64,000 nt of DNA from Glutamicibacter arilaitensis Re117 (lineage in GTDB: Bacteria; Actinomycetota; Actinomycetes; Actinomycetales; Micrococcaceae), in assembly GCF_000197735.1 (NCBI RefSeq), contig NC_014550.1, forward strand, positions 3,782,001 to 3,846,000, read 5' to 3'. The translations under genes were made by a program, and so were the position numbers. The notes under the pieces were generated by a model. It was given only the letters and a program-made list of their open reading frames with translations. It searched no databases and was not told where the DNA came from. Below are positions 53,835 through 62,889 of this stretch, piece after piece (the first letter of the stretch is position 1; each line of letters begins with the position of its first letter).

Positions 53835-54920
53835 GTGTCGGCGAACCCGATTCGCGTTGCCATCGTAGGCGTAGGCAACTGCGCCACTTCCCTTATCCAA
53901 GGTGTCGAGTACTACCGAAACGCCGATGCTGATGCCACCGTTCCCGGTCTCATGCACGTGCAGTTCGGCCAGTACCACGTTGGCGACGTTCAGTTCGTTG
54001 CTGCCTACGATGTCGACGCCAAGAAGGTCGGCCTCGACCTCTCGGAAGCCATTCTGGCCAGCGAGAACAACACCATCAAGATTGCCGACGTTCCAACCAC
54101 CGGCGTGACCGTTCAGCGCGGCCACACCTTTGACGGACTGGGCAAGTATTACCGCGAGACCATCGAAGAGTCCGACGCGGCTCCAGTAGATATCGTGCAG
54201 TCCCTCAAGGACAACAAGGTCGACGTTCTGGTCTGCTACCTGCCAGTTGGCTCCGAGAAGGCTGCCAAGTTCTACGCGCAGTGCGCCATCGACGCCGGCG
54301 TTGCTTTCGTCAATGCACTGCCAGTATTCATTGCCGGAACCCCGGAGTGGGCCCAGAAGTTCACCGATGCCGGTGTGCCAATCGTTGGCGATGACATCAA
54401 GAGCCAGATCGGCGCAACCATCACCCACCGTGTGATGGCGAAGCTGTTCGAAGACCGCGGCGTGGTCCTGGACCGCACCTACCAGCTGAACGTCGGCGGC
54501 AACATGGACTTCAAGAACATGCTCGAGCGCGAGCGCTTGGAATCCAAGAAGATCTCCAAGACCCAGGCAGTCACCTCGAACACCTCGGCCGCCCTGGGCG
54601 AAGACGATGTTCACATCGGTCCAAGCGACTACGTTGCTTGGCTGGATGACCGCAAGTGGGCCTTCGTTCGCCTGGAAGGCCGCAACTTCGGCGACGCTCC
54701 AGTGAACCTGGAATACAAGCTGGAAGTTTGGGACTCGCCAAACTCGGCCGGCGTGATCATTGACGCTGTTCGTGCAGCGAAGATCGCCCTGGACCGCGGC
54801 ATCGGTGGTCCGATCCTGTCGGCATCGAGTTACTTCATGAAGTCGCCACCAGAGCAGTACGACGATGAGAGCGCACGCAACAAGGTGGAAGCCTTCATCC
54901 GCGGTGACATCGAGCGCTAA
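53835..54920 (+). CDS. ino1: Inositol-3-phosphate synthase
   Basis: NAD-dependent enzyme that converts glucose 6-phosphate to myo-inositol 3-phosphate, the entry to mycothiol and phosphatidylinositol. 361 residues, the actinobacterial short form. [20 protein letters not shown] is the dinucleotide-binding turn, and [16 protein letters not shown] and [11 protein letters not shown] are catalytic-core segments. The GTG start follows AATAAGGAGTTCAT. Tandem hairpins follow the stop. It is adjacent to, but not part of, the polymer locus. Confidence 0.95.
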   Translation: MSANPIRVAIVGVGNCATSLIQGVEYYRNADADATVPGLMHVQFGQYHVGDVQFVAAYDVDAKKVGLDLSEAILASENNTIKIADVPTTGVTVQRGHTFDGLGKYYRETIEESDAAPVDIVQSLKDNKVDVLVCYLPVGSEKAAKFYAQCAIDAGVAFVNALPVFIAGTPEWAQKFTDAGVPIVGDDIKSQIGATITHRVMAKLFEDRGVVLDRTYQLNVGGNMDFKNMLERERLESKKISKTQAVTSNTSAALGEDDVHIGPSDYVAWLDDRKWAFVRLEGRNFGDAPVNLEYKLEVWDSPNSAGVIIDAVRAAKIALDRGIGGPILSASSYFMKSPPEQYDDESARNKVEAFIRGDIER

Positions 54921-54941
54921 GCCTTAGCAAGAGGCAAAGCG

Positions 54942-54969
54942 ATGGCCAGGGCCGAAAGGTCCTGGCCAT
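54942..54969 (+). terminator. Terminator of ino1 (first hairpin)
   Basis: 12-bp stem with one G-T pair (ATGGCCAGGGCC / GGTCCTGGCCAT) around a GAAA loop, followed by TGTTGC. Confidence 0.65.
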
Positions 54970-55001
54970 TGTTGCATCCAACCTTGCCGTGGATGCGGAA
55001 A

Positions 55002-55027
55002 GCCCGCCGGCTTGAAGGCCGGCGGGC
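55002..55027. terminator. Second hairpin between ino1 and a tiny convergent gene
   Basis: Perfect 10-bp GC-rich inverted repeat (GCCCGCCGGC / GCCGGCGGGC) followed by CTCTTGG. It can serve the rightward ino1 and the leftward 40-codon gene. Confidence 0.6.
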
Positions 55028-55105
55028 CTCTTGGAAATACCTAGCGAGTTCATCTTGTGTACCTCAAATTCTAGTTAGCTGACAACGGTAATGGCGTTGT
55101 CGGCC

Positions 55106-55228
55106 TCAGCGAATCCGGAAGTACATTTCTGCTGGCACGTGGTTCTTCAGCTCACGCTGACGCATGCTGCGATGGAATTCAGTGCTATCGAGATTGGTGA
55201 ACTTGCGCTTGCTTTGACGCTTTTTCAT
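55106..55228 (-). CDS. Tiny basic protein (40 aa), unrecognised
   Basis: Reads MKKRQSKRKFTNLDSTEFHR and ends VPAEMYFRIR. GGGAGGGAGAATAA precedes the ATG, a strong ribosome binding site. It is rich in Lys/Arg, especially in the first ten residues, and has no membrane helix or signal. It lies in a 0.9-kb stretch between ino1 and pcnA where no larger gene exists. It resembles no ribosomal protein I know. Possibly a nucleic-acid-binding peptide. Confidence 0.55.
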   Translation of the reverse strand: MKKRQSKRKFTNLDSTEFHRSMRQRELKNHVPAEMYFRIR

Positions 55229-55456
55229 TTATTCTCCCTCCCTTCGGTCAGCGTCGAAGGGGCGGGAAGATCTTGGCGCGTAGTTGAAATTGCGCGAGCT
55301 TTCAGGCTTTCTGGACCTGCGAAGATTAATTCCGAGGTGCGAACTGCCCGTTGAGCGGACGAGGTGAACAGTGGGCTGGACATGAAAAAAGTTCCTAAGG
55401 GAGAGAGTCGAATACTGACCTGCAACCTCAGGAACTTAGGCGGGATTTACCTTGGG

Positions 55457-55573
55457 TTAAAAATCCGCTAGTCCGGAGGTTGGGGAAATGTACTTGCAAA
55501 GACGAGTCATACGAGAGAAGCCATTAAATCGCGCTCCGCGATGAGTCTCTGTGTACCAATTGGTATTAATCAT
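55457..55573 (-). CDS. Tiny protein (38 aa), unrecognised
   Basis: Reads MINTNWYTETHRGARFNGFS and ends ISPTSGLADF. The ATG follows AGGAGGTGGCGAA, an essentially perfect ribosome binding site at good spacing. One Cys, several aromatic residues, no membrane helix. Same direction as the 40-aa gene about 230 bases downstream. The longer frame to 55672 starts without any signal and is not preferred. No family recognised. Confidence 0.55.
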   Translation of the reverse strand: MINTNWYTETHRGARFNGFSRMTRLCKYISPTSGLADF

Positions 55574-55753
55574 TTCGCCACCTCCTAAAATCTGTTCTCG
55601 GCCTAACCATGTATTCCATGGGGCCTCTTTGGAAAAATTTCTCGATCCGCAAGTCTCATTGAGACTTCCCAATCACAGTATTCAGCATACATGGATTTAG
55701 CTGTTCGTGCTACAAATTAGCGCAAAATATTTAAGAACTTTTCCCGGGACGAG

Positions 55754-55790
55754 AAAAGCACCTGAATCCTTGCGGATTTCAGGTGCTTTT
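55754..55790 (-). terminator. Terminator of pcnA
   Basis: Near-perfect stem (AAAAGCACCTGAATCC / GGATTTCAGGTGCTTTT, one bulged base, TTGC loop). Read leftwards its end is rich in T. It lies 22 bases after the pcnA stop and can work in both directions. Confidence 0.8.
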
Positions 55791-55812
55791 GCCTTGACGG
55801 TCAGGTCAAAGA

Positions 55813-57264
55813 TTACTCTTCGGTAGTCAGATTTTGAGCTTCAGGCTGCTCTTTCCACCAGTTCCGCAAGCGCTCGGTGGCAATTTCTTCACCCAGTGGG
55901 CCTTCATCCAAACGCAGTTCCAAGAGGAACTTGTACGCGCGGCCAACGGCCTTGCTCGGCTTGATATCCAGCAGGCGCATGATCTGCTCGCCATCGAGGT
56001 CTGGACGAATGGACTGCAGTTCTTCTTGCTCGGCGATCTTCGCGATGCGCGCCTCGAGGTCGTCGTAGGCAAACCCCAGGCGGTCAGCCTTCTTACGATT
56101 GCGCGTGGTGACATCCGAACGGGTCAAGCGGTGCAGGTGCTCGAGCAGATCTCCCGCATCAGTGACGTAACGGCGTACTGCGGAGTCAGTCCAGCCAGCC
56201 TCGCCGTAGCCATAGAAGCGCATATGAAGCTCCACCAGGCGTGCTACGGCCTTGGTGGTGTCCTTGTCGAAACGCAGTGCGCGCATCCGTGCCTTGGTGA
56301 GCTTGGAGCCCACCATGTCGTGATGGCGGAAGGACACTGCGCCGCTTGGTTCAAATTTTCGGGTCGCAGGCTTGCCGATGTCATGCATCAGCGCAGCGAA
56401 GCGCAAAATGAAGTTCGGACCGGGGACCGGCCCGTCGTCATCGGTTTCCAAGGCGATCGCCTGTTCCAGCACGGTCAGCGAGTGCTGGTAGACATCCTTA
56501 TGGCGGTGGTGCTCATCGATTTCCAAGCGCAGTGCCGAAACTTCGGGCAGCACCTTGTCCGCCAGACCCGATTCCACCAGCAGATTAATGCCAGCTCGCG
56601 GGTCGGCGCCGTTAATCAGCTTGATCAGCTCATCACGGACACGTTCAGCGGAAATGATGTCGATGCGATCGGTCATTTCGCTCATGGCTTTGCGAACTTC
56701 TGGGCTTACTTCGATTTTCAGCTGCGAAGCGAATCGAGCAGCTCGCATCATGCGCAGCGGATCATCAGAGAAGGAGATATCCGGAGCTCCAGGAGTGCGG
56801 ATGGATCCATCTTCCAGGGAACTCACTCCGTCAAAGGGATCTACCAGCTCGAGCTGTGGCAAGCGAAGTGCCATGGAGTTCATGGTGAAGTCACGACGGA
56901 ACAGATCGTCATGCAAGTTATCGCCAAAAGCGACGATCGGCTTACGTGATTCCTTGTCATAGGCATCAGCGCGGTAGGTCGTGACTTCTAAGGTGTGTTC
57001 GCCCTTTTTGAAAGCGATAGTTCCAAACTCGCGTCCCACATCCCAAATGTTATCGGCCCACCCTGAGATCACCTTGATGGTTTCTTCCGGACGTGCGCTA
57101 GTAGTGAAGTCCAGGTCCGGGGATACCCGTCCCAAGTACAGGTCGCGAACCGGTCCACCGACTAGAGACAACTCATGACCCGCCCGAACAAAACGGTCGG
57201 CCAAGTCGAAAATGACCGAGGGCAGGATTTGACGCAACGCGTCAGGCGAGGGAAGTGCATGCAT
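55813..57264 (-). CDS. pcnA: CCA tRNA nucleotidyltransferase / poly(A) polymerase family
   Basis: Adds or repairs the tRNA 3' CCA. 483 residues. The nucleotidyltransferase head has LSLVGGPVRDLYLGRVSPDL with the two catalytic Asp near residues 50-52 and the RRDFTMNSMAL segment. An HD phosphohydrolase-like domain follows (FAALMHDIGKPATR, with HHRHKDVYQHSL ahead of it). The ATG at 57264 opens a divergent gap to the NUDIX gene. Position next to murJ is conserved in actinobacteria. Confidence 0.94.
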   Translation of the reverse strand: MHALPSPDALRQILPSVIFDLADRFVRAGHELSLVGGPVRDLYLGRVSPDLDFTTSARPEETIKVISGWADNIWDVGREFGTIAFKKGEHTLEVTTYRADAYDKESRKPIVAFGDNLHDDLFRRDFTMNSMALRLPQLELVDPFDGVSSLEDGSIRTPGAPDISFSDDPLRMMRAARFASQLKIEVSPEVRKAMSEMTDRIDIISAERVRDELIKLINGADPRAGINLLVESGLADKVLPEVSALRLEIDEHHRHKDVYQHSLTVLEQAIALETDDDGPVPGPNFILRFAALMHDIGKPATRKFEPSGAVSFRHHDMVGSKLTKARMRALRFDKDTTKAVARLVELHMRFYGYGEAGWTDSAVRRYVTDAGDLLEHLHRLTRSDVTTRNRKKADRLGFAYDDLEARIAKIAEQEELQSIRPDLDGEQIMRLLDIKPSKAVGRAYKFLLELRLDEGPLGEEIATERLRNWWKEQPEAQNLTTEE

Positions 57265-57388
57265 AGTTACTTAAGCGTGCCAGAAATCTGGGAAGAATGC
57301 TTGAAATTTCGGCGAAATCCCCTGCGAGATAACTTACTCCTCCACGTCGATCAGGCGAGGAACGGTACTTTCTCGATAGAGTGGTTCC

Positions 57389-57928
57389 ATGAAACGTCCG
57401 ATCCCGTCTGCCCCAAAGCGCACCCCATTGACTGCGTCAATGGCTCATGCGCAGGCAACCGGCGGCCACACGAGCCTTCCCACCGTGGAAGAGGTCTCCT
57501 CCGGTGGCATCGTGATCGACTTCAATGACCCAAGTTTCCCCGTGGCAATTATTGCCCGGTACAACCGTGGCGGACGATTGGAATGGTGCCTGCCCAAGGG
57601 CCACCCGGAGGGCGTGGAAACCAATGAGGAAGCGGCAATCCGCGAAATCGAGGAAGAAACCGGCATCGCCGGGCGCATCCTCGCCCCGCTGGGCTCGGTT
57701 GACTACTGGTTCACCGTGACGAATTACCGTGTGCACAAGACCGTGCACCATTTTCTACTGGAAGCTACCGGCGGACATCTGACGATCGAGAATGATCCCG
57801 ATCATGAGGCCGTCGATGTTGCCTGGGTGCCTCTGGGCTCCCTAGGCAAGCGCCTGTCCTTCCCTAATGAGCGCCGGATCGCTGATCTGGCACGCGAGGT
57901 CCTTACAAAGCATGTCTCAGGTTCCTAA
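57389..57928 (+). CDS. NUDIX hydrolase
   Basis: A 179-residue protein. The Nudix box is intact: GHPEGVETNEEAAIREIEEE continuing TGI, so metal-dependent pyrophosphatase activity is expected. The N-terminal ~35 residues (MKRPIPSAPKRTPLTAS) are basic and probably disordered. The last 17 bases overlap the start of murJ. The pcnA/NUDIX/murJ order is typical for the phylum; the physiological substrate is unknown. Confidence 0.92.
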   Translation: MKRPIPSAPKRTPLTASMAHAQATGGHTSLPTVEEVSSGGIVIDFNDPSFPVAIIARYNRGGRLEWCLPKGHPEGVETNEEAAIREIEEETGIAGRILAPLGSVDYWFTVTNYRVHKTVHHFLLEATGGHLTIENDPDHEAVDVAWVPLGSLGKRLSFPNERRIADLAREVLTKHVSGS

Positions 57929-59675
57929 TTCATCTGCCGGCTCCGATCAGCCACACACCGGAGCCACGGACGTAGTCGCCGAACCTCCACAGCAACAGCA
58001 CACAGCGCAACCAGCGGGTTCGCGCTCCAAAATTTATGCCCTGATGGCCTCCGGCACGATGGTTTCCCGCGTACTGGGCTTCGTGCGAACTGCCTTCCTG
58101 GCAATGGCCATTGGCTCGGTGACTTCGGTTGCGGACATCTTTGAAAAAGCCAATGTCATTCCAACCATCATCTACATGCTCTTGGCTGGCGGCATTTTCA
58201 ATGTCGTGCTCATCCCGCAGTTGATCAAGGCTTCCAAAGCCAAAGACCGCGGTGCCGCGTACACCTCCAAATTAGTCACGCTGACCGTGGTGGGCATGGG
58301 AATCCTGACATTGATTCTCACCCTCTGCGCCAAGCCATTGATTACGGTGCTCACCAATAACTGGACCGAGCCGATGATCGCGTTGGGAACGGCCTTCGCC
58401 TACTGGTCGCTGCCGCAGATCTTCTTCTATGGGCTCTATGCTGTGCTGGGCCAGGTACTGAATGCCAATGGCCGTTTTGCCGCGTTCTTGTGGGCTCCTG
58501 CGGTCAACAACGTCATTCAGCTGATCGTCATTGGCGCCTTCATCCTGACCTTCGGAGCTTATTCTTCGGGTGATCCGATGCAGGACCGGAGCAGTGTCAA
58601 AACCATGTGGCTGGCCGGCGGCGCCACCTTGGGAATCGTATTGCAATCCGTAGTACTGTTCTGGCCATTGAAGAAGACCGGGCTGAAGCTCACCTTGGAC
58701 TTCCAATGGCGCGGCATGGGGCTGCGCCACGTGGGCAAGCTGGCCATCTGGACCCTGGCGGCCATGGTGATCGGCAACCTCTCCTCACTGGTCTGTTCCA
58801 AGATCGTTTCTGGAGCTACTGCCGCTCGAACGCACCTGCCGGCCGAACAGGCTGCCTCGGTGGCCGGCGAGTATGCGTTGAATACCTCGCAGCTGATCAC
58901 GGTGCTGCCGCATTCGCTGTTCGCGCTGACCGTTGCCACCGTGCTGTTCAATGACTTCGCCCGTGCTTTCACTGAGAACCGCCGCAAAGACGTTGGCAAG
59001 CTGCTGAATCAAGGCATGCGCTCCACCGCCATTCCTATCGTGTTCTGCACCCTGGTCTTCATCGTGCTCGCTGGTCCACTGGGCCGTTTGTTCGCAGGCA
59101 GTTCCGAAAATGCAGCACAGGCGGCCGGAGCCCTTGGCCAATTGCTGGTGCTCACCGCGCTTGGCCTGCCATTCAAGTCCCTGCAGTTCTTCATGCTGCG
59201 TGTTTTCTATGCAGAGGAAGACACGCGCACCCCGATGCTGATCCAGTCGGCCACAGCGGCTGTGGGACTGGTCCTGGCATTCCTAGCTGCTGCCTTGATC
59301 GATCCGCTTCATATCGCCGCCGCGATTGCCTTCATCTACGGGTTGACCAACGTTCTAACCTGCATCGGCACCCACTATCTGATCAAGCGTCGCTACGGAA
59401 ACTATGGTGTTTCCTCGGTTATCGACACCTACATCCGCGTTGGATGGATGGCCACGCTCTCCGCCGGCATTGGCGTTGTGGCGCTTTGGTTGCTGGGTGG
59501 ATTCAACTTCGGATTCGCCTACGACTCGGTGTTTACCGCTCTGATTTCGGTGGCTATCGTGGCCTTTGTAATGGGTATTGTCTTCATTGGCCTGCTCTAC
59601 AAAACCAAGGTTCCCGAGCTCCATGGCTTCCTCGGTCCGATCCTTCGCAGAATCCCAGGGCTCAAAGGCAAATAA
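57912..59675 (+). CDS. murJ: Lipid II flippase MurJ/MviN
   Basis: A 587-residue membrane protein of the MOP superfamily with about 14 helices. A ~40-residue polar N-terminus precedes KIYALMASGTMVSRVLGFVR, the signature first helix with the conserved Arg. LAIWTLAAMVIGNLSSLVCS and VLPHSLFALTVATVLFNDFA are conserved centre segments. It lacks the C-terminal pseudokinase found in mycobacterial MviN; that part is a separate gene just downstream. The ATG at 57912 overlaps the NUDIX gene by 17 bases. Confidence 0.95.
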   Translation: MSQVPNSSAGSDQPHTGATDVVAEPPQQQHTAQPAGSRSKIYALMASGTMVSRVLGFVRTAFLAMAIGSVTSVADIFEKANVIPTIIYMLLAGGIFNVVLIPQLIKASKAKDRGAAYTSKLVTLTVVGMGILTLILTLCAKPLITVLTNNWTEPMIALGTAFAYWSLPQIFFYGLYAVLGQVLNANGRFAAFLWAPAVNNVIQLIVIGAFILTFGAYSSGDPMQDRSSVKTMWLAGGATLGIVLQSVVLFWPLKKTGLKLTLDFQWRGMGLRHVGKLAIWTLAAMVIGNLSSLVCSKIVSGATAARTHLPAEQAASVAGEYALNTSQLITVLPHSLFALTVATVLFNDFARAFTENRRKDVGKLLNQGMRSTAIPIVFCTLVFIVLAGPLGRLFAGSSENAAQAAGALGQLLVLTALGLPFKSLQFFMLRVFYAEEDTRTPMLIQSATAAVGLVLAFLAAALIDPLHIAAAIAFIYGLTNVLTCIGTHYLIKRRYGNYGVSSVIDTYIRVGWMATLSAGIGVVALWLLGGFNFGFAYDSVFTALISVAIVAFVMGIVFIGLLYKTKVPELHGFLGPILRRIPGLKGK

Positions 59676-59798
59676 TCCACGGAAACTTGCCAGTGATTCT
59701 GGGCAAATGGGCACCAAATAGCCTGTTCCGACCGGTAACATGGCAGGTGGTAGTCTGCGGACTGCCACCGAACCAAAACCAACCCCTTGGAGATGCAC

Positions 59799-61418
59799 GT
59801 GTCGCAGCCAATTGATGTCGGCTCAGTCCTCAGCGGTCGCTACCAGGTCACCGAGAGCGTCCTTTCATCAGCTGAAGGAGACTTGGTACTCGGTGGCGTG
59901 GATCAGGTACTGAACCGCACGGTCAGCATCATGGTGGCTTCCGTGGAGAACTCTTCGCAGTTGGCAACGAGCGCACGTGAAATCGCCATGGGCGAGCGTG
60001 CTTCCAACGTACAGGTTCTGGATCTGGGCATCACTGACTCCAACCAGACCTACCTCGTGGCCAACACCGCGCGTTCCTCAGATCTATTGGATCTGGTGTT
60101 GGAAACCGACGACGCTCCATACGTAGAACCGTTCTTCACCGACACCTTGGGCACCGAGATCTTCGGCGAGTCCCGTCAGGCCGTCCCAGAGACCTACGAA
60201 GACGACAACGAGTACTACGAACAGCTTCAGTACGATGACGAGCCGGAACACCAAGGCAAGATCGGTTCGGCCTTGGCTGGTGGCTTCGCTGGTCTGAAGA
60301 ACCGCTTCGGCAAGAAGAATCAGGAACAGCCTGGCGAAGAAGAGCAGTTCGACCAGACCGCACCTAATGAGCAGGTTCCTGCAACCGTGGCTACACCGGT
60401 TGCACCTGTAGAAAAGCCAAAGCCACAAGACAAGCCAAAGGTCTCCCGTCTGGAAGACGAGGACGAACCAAATGTCACGGCAACTGCAGCTTTGGCGGCT
60501 GCGGCCCAGTCCAAGGGCAATTCGCCGGCTAAGCCTTCAAAGGAGCCTGCTGAAGCCAATAAGGCTGCGCAGGAAGAAGAGAAGCCAGCCAAGAAGAAGG
60601 GCGCCGCTGTTGCCGGTGCCGCCACTGGCGCTGCTGCGGGTGCAGGAGCTACTGCGGGTGCTGCAGCTGCCGCTCCAAAGGCTTCCACATTCCCAGCTGC
60701 TGCCAAGAATGCTCCTGCCCAGGATCCACAGGTTGATGAGCAGGACGAGGAAGAGAGCGGTTCGAAGGGTACCCGCCTGCTGGTAGGTGCCGTATTGCTC
60801 ATCGTGCTGGTAGTTGCCGTAGTCTTCGCCTTCAACTTCCTTGGTGGCGACAAGAACACCACTGCCGATAGCACTTCGCCAACTTCCGTGGAATCCTCGG
60901 AAGAGCCATCTGAGTCGGACAAGGAAAAAGAATCCTCTGAGCCGTCTTTGCCTGCCCCTGAGATCGCTGACGTATCCCGTCTGGTTCCTGGAAATCAGCA
61001 GCTGAATTCCGAAACCGATGACAGGTTGAGCAAGATGACCGACGGCAATGCCTCGAGCGCCTACGCCACCTACTCCTTCACCACCGCTGACTTCGGCGGC
61101 TTCGCTTCAAACATGGTCTTCATTTTGGAGTTGGAAGAGAAGGCAAAGGTCTCCGAGGTCAATCTCGAAGGCCTGAACGGCACCGGCGGAGACTACGAAA
61201 TCCTCGTAGGCGAATCCGCTGATCTAGGCGACGCCAAGTCCGTAGCCAAGGGTTCGTTCTCCGGCCCTTCGGTCTCGGTCACCGTCAAGGGCGACGACAA
61301 GGATCATATGGAAGGGAACCACGTGTTCCTGAACATCACCGAGCTGCCTCGCAAGGCATCCGGTGGCAATGATTCGCGTCCATTCGGTCTCCAGATCGGT
61401 GAATTCTCCGCCAAGTAA
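59799..61418 (+). CDS. Pseudokinase-like, single-pass membrane protein with extracytoplasmic domain (MviN C-terminal-like)
   Basis: A 539-residue protein. The N-terminus (SQPIDVGSVLSGRYQVTESV, then GDLVLGGVDQVLNRTVSIMV) is the start of a kinase-like fold without catalytic motifs. Residues ~110-320 are acidic then Ala/Pro/Lys-rich and low-complexity. One helix (RLLVGAVLLIVLVVAVVFAF) precedes a Ser-rich linker and a ~145-residue outer beta-domain beginning near DVSRLVPGNQQLNSETDDRL, resembling the discoidin-like ectodomain of mycobacterial MviN. The GTG at 59799 follows GGAG. A MurJ partner or regulator is inferred. Confidence 0.8.
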   Translation: MSQPIDVGSVLSGRYQVTESVLSSAEGDLVLGGVDQVLNRTVSIMVASVENSSQLATSAREIAMGERASNVQVLDLGITDSNQTYLVANTARSSDLLDLVLETDDAPYVEPFFTDTLGTEIFGESRQAVPETYEDDNEYYEQLQYDDEPEHQGKIGSALAGGFAGLKNRFGKKNQEQPGEEEQFDQTAPNEQVPATVATPVAPVEKPKPQDKPKVSRLEDEDEPNVTATAALAAAAQSKGNSPAKPSKEPAEANKAAQEEEKPAKKKGAAVAGAATGAAAGAGATAGAAAAAPKASTFPAAAKNAPAQDPQVDEQDEEESGSKGTRLLVGAVLLIVLVVAVVFAFNFLGGDKNTTADSTSPTSVESSEEPSESDKEKESSEPSLPAPEIADVSRLVPGNQQLNSETDDRLSKMTDGNASSAYATYSFTTADFGGFASNMVFILELEEKAKVSEVNLEGLNGTGGDYEILVGESADLGDAKSVAKGSFSGPSVSVTVKGDDKDHMEGNHVFLNITELPRKASGGNDSRPFGLQIGEFSAK

Positions 61419-61451
61419 TAGAAGCGGAATTTTTTACGAAAGCAATGCGTT

Positions 61452-61488
61452 GAGGTGGATAGTGAGGTAAGACCTTGCTATCCACCTC
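61452..61488 (+). terminator. Hairpin between the pseudokinase-like gene and trxB
   Basis: Perfect 11-bp inverted repeat (GAGGTGGATAG / CTATCCACCTC) in the 100-base gap, followed by GCATTATTAG. Could end or attenuate the murJ-pseudokinase transcript before trxB. Confidence 0.6.
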
Positions 61489-61518
61489 GCATTATTAGAA
61501 CGAAAGGGTTCTACCCCC

Positions 61519-62484
61519 GTGATTTCAGCACAGAACGAAGAAATCCGCGATGTCATCATTGTCGGCTCGGGTCCTGCCGGTTACACCGCCGCGATTTACA
61601 CCGCCCGTGCAAATCTGAACCCGCTGGTTATCGCTGGCTCCGTCACTGCTGGCGGCGAACTGATGAATACCACCGATGTGGAAAACTTCCCTGGATTCCC
61701 TGAAGGCATCATGGGTCCAGATCTCATGGACAACATGCAGAAGCAGGCAGAACGCTTCGGCGCTGAAATTCTCTTCGATGATGTCACCGAGATGAACCTC
61801 GAAGGCGAGATCAAGACCCTATCCCTCGCAGATGGTACTGTCTACCGCGCGCGCTCCATCATCGTCTCGACCGGCTCCGCCTACCGCGAGCTCGGCCTGG
61901 AAGACGAGAAGCGCCTCTCCGGACACGGCGTCTCGTGGTGCGCGACTTGCGACGGTTTCTTCTTCCGCGAGCAGACCATTGCTGTGATCGGTGGTGGCGA
62001 CTCAGCCATGGAAGAAGCCCTCTTCCTGACCAAATTCGCTGCCAAGGTCATCGTGGTGCACCGCCGCAATGAGCTGCGCGCCTCGAAGATCATGGCAGAC
62101 CGCGCCCTGGCCCACGAGAAAATTGAGTTCATCTGGGACTCCGAAGTTATCGGCATCAACGGCGCCGACAAGGTCGACGGCCTGGTCGTGAAGAACCGCA
62201 ACAGCGGCGAAGAAACCACTGTAAATGTCACCGGCATCTTCGTAGCCATCGGCAATGACCCACGCGTGGATCTGGTCAAGGACCAGCTGGAGCTCACTGC
62301 CGAAGGCACCATCGCCGTCGATGGACGTACCTCGAAAACCTCGCTTCCTGGCGTATTCGCTGCCGGAGACGTCATCGATTCCACCTACCGCCAGGCCATC
62401 ACCGCGGCAGGCTCGGGCTGCGCCGCAGCCCAGGACGTGGAGCACTACCTGGCCAACGTGTCCGAAACCCTCGCTACCGCCTAA
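61519..62484 (+). CDS. trxB: Thioredoxin reductase
   Basis: NADPH-dependent FAD enzyme of 321 residues. The FAD-binding turn VGSGPAGYTAAIYTARANL is at residues 15-33, and the redox-active pair is in SWCATCDGFFF near residue 140. VIGGGDSAMEEALFL is the NADPH-binding motif, and GVFAAGDVIDSTYRQAITAA closes the FAD domain. A GTG start follows AAAGGGTTCTACCCCC. It forms a unit with trxA 28 bases downstream. Confidence 0.96.
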   Translation: MISAQNEEIRDVIIVGSGPAGYTAAIYTARANLNPLVIAGSVTAGGELMNTTDVENFPGFPEGIMGPDLMDNMQKQAERFGAEILFDDVTEMNLEGEIKTLSLADGTVYRARSIIVSTGSAYRELGLEDEKRLSGHGVSWCATCDGFFFREQTIAVIGGGDSAMEEALFLTKFAAKVIVVHRRNELRASKIMADRALAHEKIEFIWDSEVIGINGADKVDGLVVKNRNSGEETTVNVTGIFVAIGNDPRVDLVKDQLELTAEGTIAVDGRTSKTSLPGVFAAGDVIDSTYRQAITAAGSGCAAAQDVEHYLANVSETLATA

Positions 62485-62512
62485 TAGTTTTCTCAGAAAG
62501 GGGTTGTCTCTC

Positions 62513-62836
62513 ATGAGCAACGCAAAAGCAGTAACTGAAGCAACCTTCCAGGCTGAAGTCCTGGATGCCGACAAGCCAGTCATCGTCGATTTCTGGGCTG
62601 AATGGTGCGGCCCTTGCCGCCAGCTCGGTCCAATCCTGGATCAGATCGCAGAAGAGCACGCTGCGAAGGTTGACGTCGTGAAGGTCAACGTTGATGAGAA
62701 CCAGGCCATCGCCGCAAAGTACGGAATCACCAGCATTCCTGCTGTATACGTATTCAAGGGTGGCGAGCACGTCGCGACCTCGATCGGTGCTAAGCCAAAG
62801 GCAGTTATCGAGAAGGACTTCGCCGAATACCTCTAA
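62513..62836 (+). CDS. trxA: Thioredoxin
   Basis: 107 residues with the active site WCGPC at residues 31-35 inside VDFWAEWCGPCRQLGP and the cis-Pro segment YGITSIPAVYVFKGG. It reduces cytoplasmic disulfides using TrxB. AGAAAGGGG is upstream of the ATG at 62513. Followed by a strong terminator, so it closes the trxB-trxA transcript. Confidence 0.96.
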   Translation: MSNAKAVTEATFQAEVLDADKPVIVDFWAEWCGPCRQLGPILDQIAEEHAAKVDVVKVNVDENQAIAAKYGITSIPAVYVFKGGEHVATSIGAKPKAVIEKDFAEYL

Positions 62837-62851
62837 GTCGAAGAACTGATT

Positions 62852-62887
62852 GAAGTGAGGATCCACCTAGCGGTTGATCCTCACTTC
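62852..62887 (+). terminator. Strong terminator of trxB-trxA
   Basis: Perfect 12-bp inverted repeat (GAAGTGAGGATC / GATCCTCACTTC) followed by seven T before AACC. Confidence 0.92.
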
Positions 62888-62889
62888 TT

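Noticed and set aside
53742..54614. 290-codon minus-strand frame over ino1
   Set aside because: Antisense shadow of ino1, which has full family motifs and a clear ribosome binding site.
60480..60780. Ala/Pro/Lys-rich repeat region as a separate repeat element
   Set aside because: It is in-frame low-complexity linker of the pseudokinase-like protein, with no DNA-level repeat unit.
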